From Amaricoccus macauensis_A (GTDB taxonomy: Bacteria > Pseudomonadota > Alphaproteobacteria > Rhodobacterales > Rhodobacteraceae): DNA of 64,000 bases. Within the stretch, counting starts at the first letter, position 1. Each line of letters begins with the position of its first letter. The stretch lies in NCBI RefSeq assembly GCF_049800915.1, contig NZ_JBNAFY010000001.1, positions 372,001-436,000 on the forward strand, read 5' to 3'. A model generated the notes under the pieces. The model did not search any database. It saw only the letters and a program-made list of their open reading frames with translations, and was not told the DNA's origin. Below are positions 25,907 through 35,218 of this stretch, piece after piece. The position numbers and the translations under genes were made by a program.

Positions 25907-25949
25907 GGCGCTGACCTGCTTTCGAGGCCTGACCGTACCGATACTGTCC

Positions 25950-26276
25950 TCAGCCGGAGCATTCGTTGATGGCGTCGCGATGGGCGCGGCCGAACGTGTT
26001 GGTCACGGAAATCCGGCTGCCCGCGCCGGCAACCGCGGCGTCCCAGGCTTCTGTCATGCTTTCGCCGCTTTCCTTGCGGTTCATGTAGTCGGTGCCGATG
26101 CGGTCATAGAGCGCGAAGTCATCCGGTGAGAGTTCGGCCTGAAGCCGCTCCGTGGCGCAGGTGCAGATCTCGGGCGGATCACGCTCGGCGCACATGCGCA
26201 TGACCCCCTCCTGGGCATGGAGTGAGATGGGGGCGAGGGTGAGGGCGAAGGTGGCGAAGAGATAGGTTCGGGTCAT
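25950..26276 (-). CDS. Small exported Cys-containing protein, 108 residues
   Basis: An ATG at 26276 opens a frame ending at 25950. The product has a signal peptide ('MTRTYLFATFALTLAPISLHA', cleaved before Gln22) and a mature part of about 87 residues with four Cys: 'MCAERDPPEICTCATERL' near 27-44 (three) and 'INECSG' at the C-terminus. The spacing suggests two disulfides in the periplasm. No family is recognised. It lies 73 bases after ftsK on the same strand and may be the distal gene of the aminotransferase-ftsK unit. It converges on the membrane/binding-protein gene. Confidence 0.7.
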   Translation of the reverse strand: MTRTYLFATFALTLAPISLHAQEGVMRMCAERDPPEICTCATERLQAELSPDDFALYDRIGTDYMNRKESGESMTEAWDAAVAGAGSRISVTNTFGRAHRDAINECSG

Positions 26277-26349
26277 GCGGCGAGGCTCGCATGACCCGGG
26301 ATCCTGCTCCAGAGATTCGCGCCCCTCGGCCATCGGGGCGCGTCGTCGT

Positions 26350-28956
26350 CTATCGCTCGGGCACCAGCACTTCGCGTTTGCCGACGTGGTTGGCGGGGCT
26401 GACGACGCCTTCATCCTCCATCTGCTCCACGAGGCGCGCGGCCTTGTTGTAGCCAATGGCGAGCTTGCGCTGGATGTAGGAGGTCGAGCACTTGCGGTCC
26501 TTCGCGACGATGGCGACGGCCTGATCGTAGAGCGCGTCGTCGCCGCCGGTGTTGCCGCCGAGGCCCAGCACGAGGTCGATCTCGCTCTCGGCATCCGCTT
26601 CCGGGCCCTCGACGACACCGCTCTCGTAGGAGGGCGGCCCGAGTGCCTTGAGGTGGCGCACGACATCCTCGACCTCGTCGTCGGAAACGAAGGGCCCGTG
26701 GACACGGGTGATGCGCCCGCCGCCGGCCATGTAGAGCATGTCGCCCATGCCAAGGAGCTGCTCGGCGCCCATTTCGCCCAGGATGGTCCGGCTGTCGATC
26801 TTCGAGGTGACCTGGAAGGAGATCCGGGTGGGGAAGTTCGCCTTGATCGTGCCGGTGATGACATCGACCGAGGGGCGCTGTGTCGCCATGATGAGGTGGA
26901 TGCCGGAGGCACGCGCCATCTGCGCGAGGCGCTGGATGCAGGCCTCGATCTCCTTGCCCGCGACCATCATCAGGTCGGCCATCTCGTCGACGATCACGAC
27001 GATATAGGCCATGGCCTCGGGCGTGAATTCCTCGGTCTCGAAGATGGGCTCGCCGGTATCCTCGTCGAAGCCGGTCTGGACCGTGCGGGTGAAGTTCTCG
27101 CCCTTGGCGAGCGTGTCCTTCACGCGCGAATTGTAGCCGTCGATGTTGCGCACACCGAGCTTCGACATCTTGCGGTAGCGCTCCTCCATCTCGGCCACGA
27201 CCCATTTCAGCGCCACGACGGCCTTCTTGGGGTCGGTGACCACGGGTGAGAGCAGGTGCGGGATGCCGTCATAGACCGAAAGTTCGAGCATCTTCGGGTC
27301 GATCATGATGAGCCGGCACTCGTCGGGCGAGAGCTTGTAGAGCAGGCTCAGGATCATGGTGTTGACTGCGACCGACTTGCCCGACCCGGTCGTTCCCGCG
27401 ATCAGAAGGTGAGGCATGCGCGCGAGGTTCGCCACCACGGGCTCGCCGCCGATATCCTTGCCGAGCGCGAGGGGCAGAGGGTGCGGGCTTTCCTCGTATT
27501 TGCGGGCCGCGAGGATCTCGCGGAGCAGCACCTTCTCGCGGTGATCGTTGGGCAGTTCGATGCCGATGACCGAGCGGCCCGGAATGGTCGAGACGCGGCA
27601 GGCAAGGGCGGACATCGAGCGCGCGATGTCGTCCGAGAGGCCGATCACGCGGGACGCCTTGAGGCCTGCGGCCGGTTCGAGCTCGTACATCGTGACCACG
27701 GGGCCGGGGCGGATCGAGACGATCTCACCGCGGATGCCGTAATCGTCGAGCACGTTCTCGAGCATGCGGGCGTTTTCCTCGAGCGCCTCGTCGGTCAGCA
27801 GGTGGCGGACGATGCTGTCGGGATGCTGGAGGAATTCGAGGTCGGGGACTTCGTATTGCGCGGCTTCCGCGGTCGCGGTCGGTGGCGGCGCGAGCGGCGC
27901 GAGCGGCGCGCGGGGGGCGCGGGGGGCGACCTTGCGTTCGTGCTTGCGCTCGGCCTGTGGCCTAGGGGTGGGGGCCACGGGCGGATCGAGCAGATCGATC
28001 TCGTCCTCGTCTTCCATTACCGGATCATTCTCCGGATCGGTAAGGGGCGGTGGCGTTGCACGCAGGACCGGCGTGCGGGCTTCGGCGTCGGCCTTGGCGC
28101 GGGCTTTCACGGCGGCGGTGATCTTGGCGGAGACGCTGTCCTCGGCGGGTTCTTCGACTTCAGTTGCGGCGGAGAAGCGCGGGATGCCGCCGGGTTCGCG
28201 GCGCGGCTGGGGCAGGGGGGCGGCATCGGCCTGTTCGGCGCGGCGCGCGCGGCGTTCGGCGGCGTGTTTCTGGGCCGTGCGGGCCCCGCTTGCAGCACCT
28301 CGCGCGGCCTGACCGGTCACCCGGAGGATGCCAGCATAAAGCGTGATCGAGCCGCGCATGAGGTAGCGAAGCGCGGATTGCGCCTCGGCCTTGGTGACGC
28401 CGAGCGCGAAGGCGGAACTGGCGACGAAGGCGATGCCCAGCACGACGGAGGCCAGGGGCAGTGCGAGCCGGATGTCGAGCGGCACGAGGGGCAGGAGATT
28501 TGCCAGGACGGCATCGCCGAGGAGACCCCCGAGCCCGAATTCATGGGGCCATGAGGCGAGTGGCACATGGGTTGCGGCGAAGGCTGCGGCGGCCAGAATG
28601 GCGACGGGTGCGGTGACGGCGCGGGTGACGGCGCGGGTTTCGCCCCGGTGCATGAGGAAGCGCGCGCCCCAGGCGGCGAAGATTGCCGGCACGCCATATG
28701 CGGCCCAGCCTAACGCCCGGATCAGCGGATCGGCGATATAGGCCCCGATCAGGCCGAGCGCGTTCTGCGGTGGCGCGTCGGTGGCGGTGAACAGGCTAGG
28801 ATCGCTGGGAGAGTAGGACCAGATCAGCGTGAACGCGAGGGCCGCGATGCCGACAAGGATGAGACCGAGCAGTTCGGCGCCGCGTCGGCGAAGGGCCTCC
28901 TCGGTCTCGCTTTCGATCAGCGGGGCGCGGCGTTTGGCCTTGGCGCGTGCAGCCAT
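26350..28956 (-). CDS. ftsK: DNA translocase FtsK
   Basis: Septum-anchored ATPase that pumps DNA toward XerCD/dif during division. The 868-residue protein has four N-terminal membrane segments (about 28-50, 75-100, 118-140 and 150-195), a Pro/Ala-rich variable linker (about 215-365) and the motor domain. Walker A is 'IAGTTGSGKSVAVNTM' near residue 515, Walker B is 'YIVVIVDEMADLMM' near 645, and 'ATQRPSVDVITG' is the conserved arginine-finger region. A winged-helix gamma domain ('STSYIQRKLAIGYNKAARLVEQMEDEGVV' in parts) recognises KOPS-type sites. The start is 1 base beyond the upstream aminotransferase stop, so the two are cotranscribed. Confidence 0.96.
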   Translation of the reverse strand: MAARAKAKRRAPLIESETEEALRRRGAELLGLILVGIAALAFTLIWSYSPSDPSLFTATDAPPQNALGLIGAYIADPLIRALGWAAYGVPAIFAAWGARFLMHRGETRAVTRAVTAPVAILAAAAFAATHVPLASWPHEFGLGGLLGDAVLANLLPLVPLDIRLALPLASVVLGIAFVASSAFALGVTKAEAQSALRYLMRGSITLYAGILRVTGQAARGAASGARTAQKHAAERRARRAEQADAAPLPQPRREPGGIPRFSAATEVEEPAEDSVSAKITAAVKARAKADAEARTPVLRATPPPLTDPENDPVMEDEDEIDLLDPPVAPTPRPQAERKHERKVAPRAPRAPLAPLAPPPTATAEAAQYEVPDLEFLQHPDSIVRHLLTDEALEENARMLENVLDDYGIRGEIVSIRPGPVVTMYELEPAAGLKASRVIGLSDDIARSMSALACRVSTIPGRSVIGIELPNDHREKVLLREILAARKYEESPHPLPLALGKDIGGEPVVANLARMPHLLIAGTTGSGKSVAVNTMILSLLYKLSPDECRLIMIDPKMLELSVYDGIPHLLSPVVTDPKKAVVALKWVVAEMEERYRKMSKLGVRNIDGYNSRVKDTLAKGENFTRTVQTGFDEDTGEPIFETEEFTPEAMAYIVVIVDEMADLMMVAGKEIEACIQRLAQMARASGIHLIMATQRPSVDVITGTIKANFPTRISFQVTSKIDSRTILGEMGAEQLLGMGDMLYMAGGGRITRVHGPFVSDDEVEDVVRHLKALGPPSYESGVVEGPEADAESEIDLVLGLGGNTGGDDALYDQAVAIVAKDRKCSTSYIQRKLAIGYNKAARLVEQMEDEGVVSPANHVGKREVLVPER

Positions 28957-28957
28957 G

Positions 28958-30166
28958 TCAATCGGTCCCTTTCAGTTCAGGCATGTCTTCGAGCGTGTTG
29001 CGGATCGCGGTCAGGCCGGTCTCGACTTCCCGTGCCTCCGCCACGAGGGCGATGCGGATGTAGGCCGCGCCCGGATTGGTGCCGTCCGCCGCGTCGCGGG
29101 ACAGATAGGCGCCGGGCAGGACGCGAACGCCGGTGCGGCGGTAGATCTCGACCGCGGCGCGTTCGCCGTCGGCGACGCCCAGCCAGAGGAAGAAGCCGGC
29201 CTGCGGCGAGGTGTAGCCGGCCAGCCCCCCGAGGATGCGGTCCGCGATCGCGAATTTCTCGCGGTAGAGTGCGCGGCTTTCTTCCACGTGTTTCTCGTCA
29301 TTCCAGAGGCTTGCAGCCGCATGTTGAAGCGGAAGCGGAAGCGGTGCGCCGGAATAGGAGCGAAGCTGGAGCATGGCGCGAATGGCGCCGGGACCACCCG
29401 CGACGAAGCCCGACCGCAGGCCGGGTGCGCTCGAACGCTTGGACAGCGAGTGGAAGGCCAGGACACGCTCGGGATCCGCGCCCATTGTGCGGACGACCTG
29501 AAGCACACCCGGAGGCGGGGTGTCGCGGTAGATCTCGCAATAGCACTCATCGGCCAGTATGCGGAAATCATGGGTTTCCGCCAGGGCGATGAGATCCCGC
29601 CAGTAGGCCTCGGTCGCGACAGTGCCCTGCGGGTTGGCTGGGGAGCAGATATAGGCGAGCGTCGTGCGCGCCAGGATGTCCGCCGGGACGGAGTTGAAAT
29701 CCGGCAGGAACCCGGTCCGCGCCGTCGCGGACAGGTAGATCGGCTCGGCACCTACCGCAAGCGCGGCCGTCCCATAACACTGGTAGAACGGGTTGGGCAT
29801 CAGGATGACGGGTTGTCTGCTCGATTTGTTTTCCGGGCAGAGTGCGATGGCGGCGTTAAATAATCCTTCACGGGTGCCATTAAGCGGCAGGATTTCCGTG
29901 TCCGCATCGAGCTCGACGCCATAGCGCCGCGCGAGCCAGCCGGAGATGGCCAGCCGCAATTCGGGTGCGCCCTCGTTGGGAGGGTACTTCGAGAAACCGG
30001 CGAGATTGGCCGCGATGGCAGGGCCGATCTGATCGGGAAGCGCGTGTTTCGGCTCTCCAATTGTCATGTGAATGTCCGGGCCGCCGGCCGGAACATCGCC
30101 AAGCAGCCTCCGCAGACGCGGAAAGGCATACTCCGGCAGGTCGGAAAACCGCTGGGGATACTGCAT
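28958..30166 (-). CDS. PLP-dependent class I/II aminotransferase (succinyldiaminopimelate-type)
   Basis: A 402-residue fold-type I aminotransferase. The PLP lysine is about residue 243 in 'SLSKRSSAPGLRSGF', and the phosphate-anchoring and pyridine-Asp region is 'FRILADECYCEIYRD' near 205-219. The N-terminal 'IGEPKHALPD' and 'YPPNEGAPELRLAISGWLARRYG' resemble DapC-like and aspartate-family enzymes, so N-succinyl-LL-diaminopimelate aminotransferase is plausible for lysine and cell-wall precursor supply. Specificity cannot be fixed from motifs. I start at the ATG at 30166 with GAGG upstream; the longer frame is not needed. ftsK is immediately downstream. Confidence 0.88.
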   Translation of the reverse strand: MQYPQRFSDLPEYAFPRLRRLLGDVPAGGPDIHMTIGEPKHALPDQIGPAIAANLAGFSKYPPNEGAPELRLAISGWLARRYGVELDADTEILPLNGTREGLFNAAIALCPENKSSRQPVILMPNPFYQCYGTAALAVGAEPIYLSATARTGFLPDFNSVPADILARTTLAYICSPANPQGTVATEAYWRDLIALAETHDFRILADECYCEIYRDTPPPGVLQVVRTMGADPERVLAFHSLSKRSSAPGLRSGFVAGGPGAIRAMLQLRSYSGAPLPLPLQHAAASLWNDEKHVEESRALYREKFAIADRILGGLAGYTSPQAGFFLWLGVADGERAAVEIYRRTGVRVLPGAYLSRDAADGTNPGAAYIRIALVAEAREVETGLTAIRNTLEDMPELKGTD

Positions 30167-30497
30167 CACTGGCCTCAGGTGTGGGATCTCATTGTCCCTT
30201 TGGCGCCATTCTACCCGGCAGGCAAGCGTCGGTCCAGATAATTGCACTGCGGCGGCGGCAGGGTTAGACAACGTCGGGAGGGGGCTTCGGATGGGGTGTC
30301 GAAGCGCGCAGGTCACAAGACTGTCGCCAAGCCCGGGAATCCAGATATAGTCGCGTTGCGAGTGATTGGGTGCAGAGCGTTCGCAGCAGGACGCGTGACG
30401 ATTTGCGGGAGATTTCGCAAGATCTTTCATCTATAACGCGACTCTCCCGCGGAAGGTGTTTATCGTGGTGGAATTGATATTTCGGAAGGACTGTATT
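30167..30497. promoter_or_regulatory. Divergent promoter region with 9-base inverted repeat
   Basis: This 330-base gap holds the promoters of the aminotransferase-ftsK unit (minus) and of the sensor kinase (plus). AGTCGCGTT at 30349-30357 recurs inverted as AACGCGACT at 30435-30443, 77 bases apart, on the kinase side. The spacing could suit a looping or paired-site regulator, but chance is not excluded. Two in-frame starts for the kinase each have a GGAAGG ribosome site (30451 and 30484). Confidence 0.4.
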
Positions 30498-33400
30498 TTG
30501 CCCTTGCTGCGTGCAAGCTGGACCCGCCTGATCCTCATGTGGGCCGTGGTGTTGCCGTCCGTCACCCTGGCGCAGGATCGGGAAATCATCGACGTGCCCT
30601 GGACGGCGGCGGCCGGTTTGGCAAAAGCGGAAGCGAATGGCGATCCATCGGGCTTTTTCGTCGATCTTTCACGCGCCATTGCCGAAGAGGCCGGGTTCGA
30701 CGTCCGTTTCCGTGAATACGAGACCGTGCAGGAGGCGCTGCAGGCGCAGTCAAGCGGTGAGACGCAGATGCTGTCGGGAATCGCGCAGACCGTACCCCTT
30801 GCCGAGACCAATGTCTTTTCCGTTCCGGTCGCAAAATCGACAGTGAACCTGTTTGTGCGTGCGGAGGAGCCTTTCGGTGTTCTGCCGGAAAGGCTTGAAG
30901 GACGGCGCATCGGAACGGTGGCGCAGATCCTCGGGCAGACTTTCGACGAGCTGAGCGCGCGAAACGAAATTGTGGATTATCCCGACCAGATGAGCGCGTT
31001 CGGTGCGTTGCTCGTCGGAGATATTGACGGCGTGGTCACACGCTACCAGCCGGCCGCGGTGGCGCTGGCGCGCGCGCGGATCGATTACCGGGTGCGTGTT
31101 GCCGGGTTGCCCCTCAGGTCGGAAAACCGCTTGGTCGCGATTCATGAATCGCGTTTCGATCTCTTGCCTCGGGTCAATTCGGCGATCGCCAGACTCGAGG
31201 CTGACGGCAGGCTCAATAGCCTGAGAGTTCTGTGGAACATGACCTTGCCCGAACCCATGCCCGAGGTGCTGACCGTCGGGTTTCTCGAATTTCCACCCCA
31301 TCAGGTCATTGGCCCGAACGGCTCCTTCACCGGATTTGGCGTAGAGGCGCTGCGACACCTTGCGAACCGCGCCGATCTCACTCTCGAAATACGCGAGATT
31401 ACCCGCGAGGAATGGCTCGAGGGGCCGGGAGCGAGCTATGACATGCTTCCGCCGCTCAGCGTTTCGCCGGACCGCCAGTTGCGCATGGATTTCACGCTTC
31501 CTCTCCAGCGTATGGGGTTCTCGATCTTCACGCGTCAGAGGGATGCGCCCACGGTTTCCGGGCTGCCGGATCTCGCGGATTCCGTTGTCGGCGTGTTTGA
31601 GCAAAGCATTTCCATTCCGGTTGCGCAGGCGGAGGGCGTTCGTAATTTCAGGACGTTCGACAGTGCAGATGACATGGTCGACGCGCTCGTCGCGGGTGAG
31701 GTCGATGCCGTTCTCTATCCAACGACGCCAATGCGTGGCGTTCTCGAGGATCGCGGGCTCATTGATGAAGTCAAAGCGGTTCCGGGCCAATTCATGGTCA
31801 CGGAACGCGGTGTTGCCCTTCGTCCCGGCCTCGGGGTCGTGCGCGAACGACTGAATGGCGTGATACCGGGGTATCTGAGTTCGGAGGAATTTGCCGCTCT
31901 GCGAGATCGCTGGCTCGGTGAGCCGCAATTCTGGACACCGGAGCGGCGCCGGGCGGCATGGATCGCCGCGGCTGCACTCTCGGCGTTCGTGCTCCTGGCA
32001 TTCCTGGTGCAGACGACGCTGGCGCGCTGGAGGGCCGAGGCGCTGGCGGCTGAGACCCGCGCGGTCAGCAATAGATTGGGTGCGATTCTGGACGCGGCGC
32101 AGAGCGGTATCGTGGGTCTGACGGAAAAGGGTATCGTGGCTGTCGCCAACCCCGGCGCGCGAAAGTTGCTGGGCCGCCCGGATGCGGAGACGCCCTTCGA
32201 CTGGCCGGATGATGCCACGTTCATGGATCCCCACGACCTGTCTCTTCTCGGGACCATCAGAAGCCCGATCAAGCGGGCGCTTTCGGGTGAAACCCTCCGC
32301 GGTGAGATTGCCCTGCTTCGCAATGATGCAAGCAGCGAACCGCCGCGGTATGTCCGTCTTTCCAGCGCGCCGGTTGCGGATCGGGCGCCATCGGACATCT
32401 CGACGGTGATCATTCTCGACGATGTGACGGAGCAGGAGCGGACGCGGCAGCAGGTGGAACGCTCTGGCCGGCTCGACGCACTGGGGCAGCTCACGGGCGG
32501 GATTGCGCATGATTTCAACAATATTCTCGCGACCATAGAATACGGCATCGAGCTTGCCTCCGTCGATGTCAGTGGAAAGGCGCGGACCTTTCTCGACAGG
32601 GCGCGCACGTCCGTACGGCGGGGCTCGGAGCTGACGAACCGGCTTCTTGCGTTTGCCAAACAGCAGCCGGGTGCGGAGAAGTCGGTTCGGGTTGGGGAGG
32701 TCCTGTCGGAGTTCCAGAAGCTGGCCCAGCCGACGATCGAGAGATCCATCGATTTGACCTTCGCCGTCGAGGATGAGGATCTGATCGTCCATTGCGATGT
32801 GGGAAAGCTCGAGAACGCGCTGCTCAATCTGGTCTTGAACAGTCGCGACGCGATCCTGCAGGCCGGGAAGGGGGACCGGATCACCGTTCAGGTGCGTGGT
32901 CTGCCCGAGTTCGACCGTGTTGCGGGGGAGGAGCCGCGGTCGCAACGTGACGTAGAGCGAAGCGGCCCTTGCGTCGAGTTCTCGGTCACGGACAATGGCC
33001 CCGGGATGCCCGAGGAGGTCAAGCGCCGGGCGACGGATCCCTTCTTCACCACGAAGGGCAAGGCGTCGGGGACCGGTCTGGGGCTTTCGATGGTGTTTGG
33101 CTTCGTGCAGCAGGCGGAAGGCGTGCTGAGGATCTATTCCGAGGTGGGCCATGGCACGACGGTCCGTCTGGTTCTGCCGCGGGGAACGGAACATGGCCAG
33201 GTCTCCGAACCGGAAGCCAAGGTTTCGGAGGCCAAGGGCACCGGGCAGCGCATTCTGATCGTGGAGGACGAGCCGGACCTGCTCGCTGCCGTGTCGGAGA
33301 TTGTCCGGTCCATGAACTACGAGGTGCTCGAGGCGGATTCGGGGCGTGATGCGATCGCGCGGATCGAGGCGGGGCTCGAGTTCGATCTCCTGCTGACCGA

Positions 33401-33605
33401 CGTGGTAATGCCCGGTGGTGTCGGTGGCTTCGATCTGGCCAAGGTCGTGCGTGAACGCTGGCCCTCGATACCGATCATCTACATGTCCGGTTATGCCGGC
33501 ATTCAGGAGCGCGAGATGGGCGGGGTCGTGGCGCCGACGCTGCAGAAACCCTGCCCGCCATCGGACCTTGCACGCATGCTGCGCCAACAGCTCGGCACGG
33601 CCTGA
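30498..33605 (+). CDS. Orphan hybrid histidine kinase with two periplasmic binding-protein domains
   Basis: About 1035 residues. A signal peptide ('LILMWAVVLPSVTLAQ', residues 11-26) is followed by two tandem SBP_bac_3-type sensor domains: about 28-255 ('GFFVDLSRAIAEEAGFDVRF') and 257-480 ('LTVGFLEFPPHQVIGPNGSF'). A membrane segment lies near 495-515 and a PAS-like domain near 535-650. HisKA has His671 in 'GGIAHDFNNILA'. HATPase motifs are 'NALLNLVLNSRDA', 'DNGPGMP' and 'GTGLGLSMVFG', and a C-terminal receiver has Asp968 in 'LLLTDVVMP'. Binding of an amino acid or similar solute should set kinase activity, as in BvgS/EvgS-type sensors. No response regulator or Hpt gene is adjacent. The TTG at 30498 gives the best signal peptide and has GGAAGG seven bases upstream; a GTG at 30465 is the alternative. 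Confidence 0.88.
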   Translation: MPLLRASWTRLILMWAVVLPSVTLAQDREIIDVPWTAAAGLAKAEANGDPSGFFVDLSRAIAEEAGFDVRFREYETVQEALQAQSSGETQMLSGIAQTVPLAETNVFSVPVAKSTVNLFVRAEEPFGVLPERLEGRRIGTVAQILGQTFDELSARNEIVDYPDQMSAFGALLVGDIDGVVTRYQPAAVALARARIDYRVRVAGLPLRSENRLVAIHESRFDLLPRVNSAIARLEADGRLNSLRVLWNMTLPEPMPEVLTVGFLEFPPHQVIGPNGSFTGFGVEALRHLANRADLTLEIREITREEWLEGPGASYDMLPPLSVSPDRQLRMDFTLPLQRMGFSIFTRQRDAPTVSGLPDLADSVVGVFEQSISIPVAQAEGVRNFRTFDSADDMVDALVAGEVDAVLYPTTPMRGVLEDRGLIDEVKAVPGQFMVTERGVALRPGLGVVRERLNGVIPGYLSSEEFAALRDRWLGEPQFWTPERRRAAWIAAAALSAFVLLAFLVQTTLARWRAEALAAETRAVSNRLGAILDAAQSGIVGLTEKGIVAVANPGARKLLGRPDAETPFDWPDDATFMDPHDLSLLGTIRSPIKRALSGETLRGEIALLRNDASSEPPRYVRLSSAPVADRAPSDISTVIILDDVTEQERTRQQVERSGRLDALGQLTGGIAHDFNNILATIEYGIELASVDVSGKARTFLDRARTSVRRGSELTNRLLAFAKQQPGAEKSVRVGEVLSEFQKLAQPTIERSIDLTFAVEDEDLIVHCDVGKLENALLNLVLNSRDAILQAGKGDRITVQVRGLPEFDRVAGEEPRSQRDVERSGPCVEFSVTDNGPGMPEEVKRRATDPFFTTKGKASGTGLGLSMVFGFVQQAEGVLRIYSEVGHGTTVRLVLPRGTEHGQVSEPEAKVSEAKGTGQRILIVEDEPDLLAAVSEIVRSMNYEVLEADSGRDAIARIEAGLEFDLLLTDVVMPGGVGGFDLAKVVRERWPSIPIIYMSGYAGIQEREMGGVVAPTLQKPCPPSDLARMLRQQLGTA

Positions 33606-33659
33606 GGTCAGGCCGATACGGCATGGACAGATGTGGCGACGCGCACTAGGTCCAGTATC

Positions 33660-34886
33660 ATGAGGGATGATTGCGATATTCTGATCGTGGGCGGCGGGCT
33701 GAACGGCCCCGCGCTTGCGCTGGCGCTTGCCTCGGCCGGTATCTCCAGCATCGTGCTGGATGCGCGGCCGAGGGCCGAACACGAGAGTGCGGATTTCGAC
33801 GGGCGTGCCTACGCGCTTTCGCTGTCGTCGCGCCGGATGCTGGAGGTTCTGGGCATCTGGTCCCGTGTCGAGGCGCGGGCGCAACAGATCGAGGCCATCA
33901 AGATTAGTGACGGCAGGCCTGGCGAAGGGGCGTCTTCCCTGCATCTGCACTTCCAGAGCGCCGAGATCGACGAGGGCGCCATGGGGCATATCCTCGAAGA
34001 TCGTTTCCTGAGAGCGGCCCTTCTCGAGGCCATGGACGAGGCCCCTTGGGTTGAGGCGCGCTCTGGTGTTCGGGTCGTGCGTCAGCACGTCGAGGCGGGG
34101 CGCGTTCGGGTGGAACTGGAGGACGGCACGCAACTGTCCGCGGCGCTTCTCGCCGGCTGTGATGGGCGGGGCAGCGAGGTGGCGCGCAGGTCCGGGATCG
34201 GACGGGTCGGATGGGACTATCGGCAGAGCTCCCTCGTCTGCGCCATCGAACACGAACGGCCCCATTGCGGCACGGCCCATCAGTTCTTCATGCCGGCGGG
34301 TCCACTCGCGATCCTGCCCTTGCCGGGCAACCGCTCATCCATTGTCTGGACGGAAGAGCGGTCTCAGGCGGAGGCCATCTCGCGCCTGTTTCCGCAGGAG
34401 TATCTCCGTGTTCTCGAGCCGAGATTCGGGGATTTTCTGGGCCGGATCTCGCTTGCGGGGGGGCGCTACAGTTATCCTCTTGGGCTCACGGTGGCGGAGA
34501 GGTTCGTCGGGTCTCGGGTTGCGCTCGTGGGCGATGCCGCTCACGGCATCCATCCACTGGCGGGCCAGGGGCTCAATCTCGGCCTGCGCGACGTTGCAGC
34601 CCTTGCGGAGGTATTGTCGGAGAGCTTCCGCTGCGGGCTCGATCTCGGCGCGCCGGACGTGCTCGAAAGCTACCAGCGCTGGCGGCGCTTCGACACGGCA
34701 CTCCTGGCGGGGGCGACGGACGGGATCAACCGGCTTTTCTCGAACGACAATCCGGTTCTGAGGCTGGGACGTGATCTCGGTCTTGCAGCTGTGAACCGGC
34801 TTCCCCGGCTTCGGCGGGGGTTCATTCGCGAAGCCGCGGGGCTCTCGGGCGACCTGCCGCGGCTCCTTCAGGGGCGGGCGCTTTGA
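33660..34886 (+). CDS. UbiH/Coq6-type FAD-dependent monooxygenase
   Basis: A 408-residue class A flavin hydroxylase of the ubiquinone biosynthesis family (UbiH/UbiF/UbiI/Coq6). The dinucleotide-binding motif is 'ILIVGGGLNGPALALALA' (residues 7-24). The FAD/NAD 'DG' motif is 'LAGCDGRGSEVAR' near 163, and the ribityl-binding 'ALVGDAAHGIHPLAGQGLNLGLRD' lies near 290-313, with the GDAAH-x-x-x-P-x-x-GQG family signature intact. It should act at the inner-membrane face, hydroxylating a polyprenyl-aromatic ring. The position cannot be assigned from sequence. The gene lies 54 bases after the sensor kinase and just before tRNA-Phe. Confidence 0.9.
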   Translation: MRDDCDILIVGGGLNGPALALALASAGISSIVLDARPRAEHESADFDGRAYALSLSSRRMLEVLGIWSRVEARAQQIEAIKISDGRPGEGASSLHLHFQSAEIDEGAMGHILEDRFLRAALLEAMDEAPWVEARSGVRVVRQHVEAGRVRVELEDGTQLSAALLAGCDGRGSEVARRSGIGRVGWDYRQSSLVCAIEHERPHCGTAHQFFMPAGPLAILPLPGNRSSIVWTEERSQAEAISRLFPQEYLRVLEPRFGDFLGRISLAGGRYSYPLGLTVAERFVGSRVALVGDAAHGIHPLAGQGLNLGLRDVAALAEVLSESFRCGLDLGAPDVLESYQRWRRFDTALLAGATDGINRLFSNDNPVLRLGRDLGLAAVNRLPRLRRGFIREAAGLSGDLPRLLQGRAL

Positions 34887-34983
34887 AGTCGAAATTTCCT
34901 GCCATTTTCCTCTGGACACCCGCGAGGAAAGGGCTTAGCAACGCCGCCGTTGCGACAACTACATGACCCCATGTCGCACAGTT

Positions 34984-35058
34984 GCCCGGGTAGCTCAGGG
35001 GTAGAGCAGCGGATTGAAAATCCGCGTGTCGGTGGTTCAAATCCGCCCCCGGGCACCA
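34984..35058 (+). tRNA. tRNA-Phe (GAA)
   Basis: The acceptor stem GCCCGGG (34984-34990) pairs with CCCGGGC (35048-35054). The D-arm is GCTC...GAGC, and the anticodon stem GCGGA/TCCGC frames the loop TTGAAAA with anticodon GAA at 35016-35018. The T-arm reads GGTGG-TTCAAAT-CCGCC. The discriminator A is 35055 and CCA is encoded at 35056-35058. The gene is 97 bases after the ubiH-type gene and immediately upstream of the polysaccharide locus. Confidence 0.97.
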
Positions 35059-35218
35059 TCTCCTCCCAGAAACGTACTACCGTCTCTCAATGGCGAGCCG
35101 CACTACCATCGGCGTTTCGCGCTTCGCAGGCTTGCTCCGCGAGGCACCTTCTCTTGCGAAATGCGAGTTGTTCTTCAGCCGCGGCGGGAGGGCCGATCAC
35201 CCCCCCCCATTTAGTGAT

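Noticed and set aside
25950..26912. 320-residue reading of the small exported gene with a long N-terminal extension
   Set aside because: The extension is a shadow of the ftsK 3' end. Only the 108-residue part has a signal peptide and sensible composition.
30750..34280. Minus-strand open frame of about 1176 codons across the sensor kinase and UbiH-type genes
   Set aside because: It is antisense to two clear genes, has no domain pattern, and is Arg/Pro/Gln/His-rich as expected for a mirror frame in GC-rich DNA.
34984..35218. Possible integrative element attachment site at the tRNA-Phe 3' end
   Set aside because: No integrase gene and no second copy of the tRNA 3' end was noticed in the window, so no attachment site is annotated.
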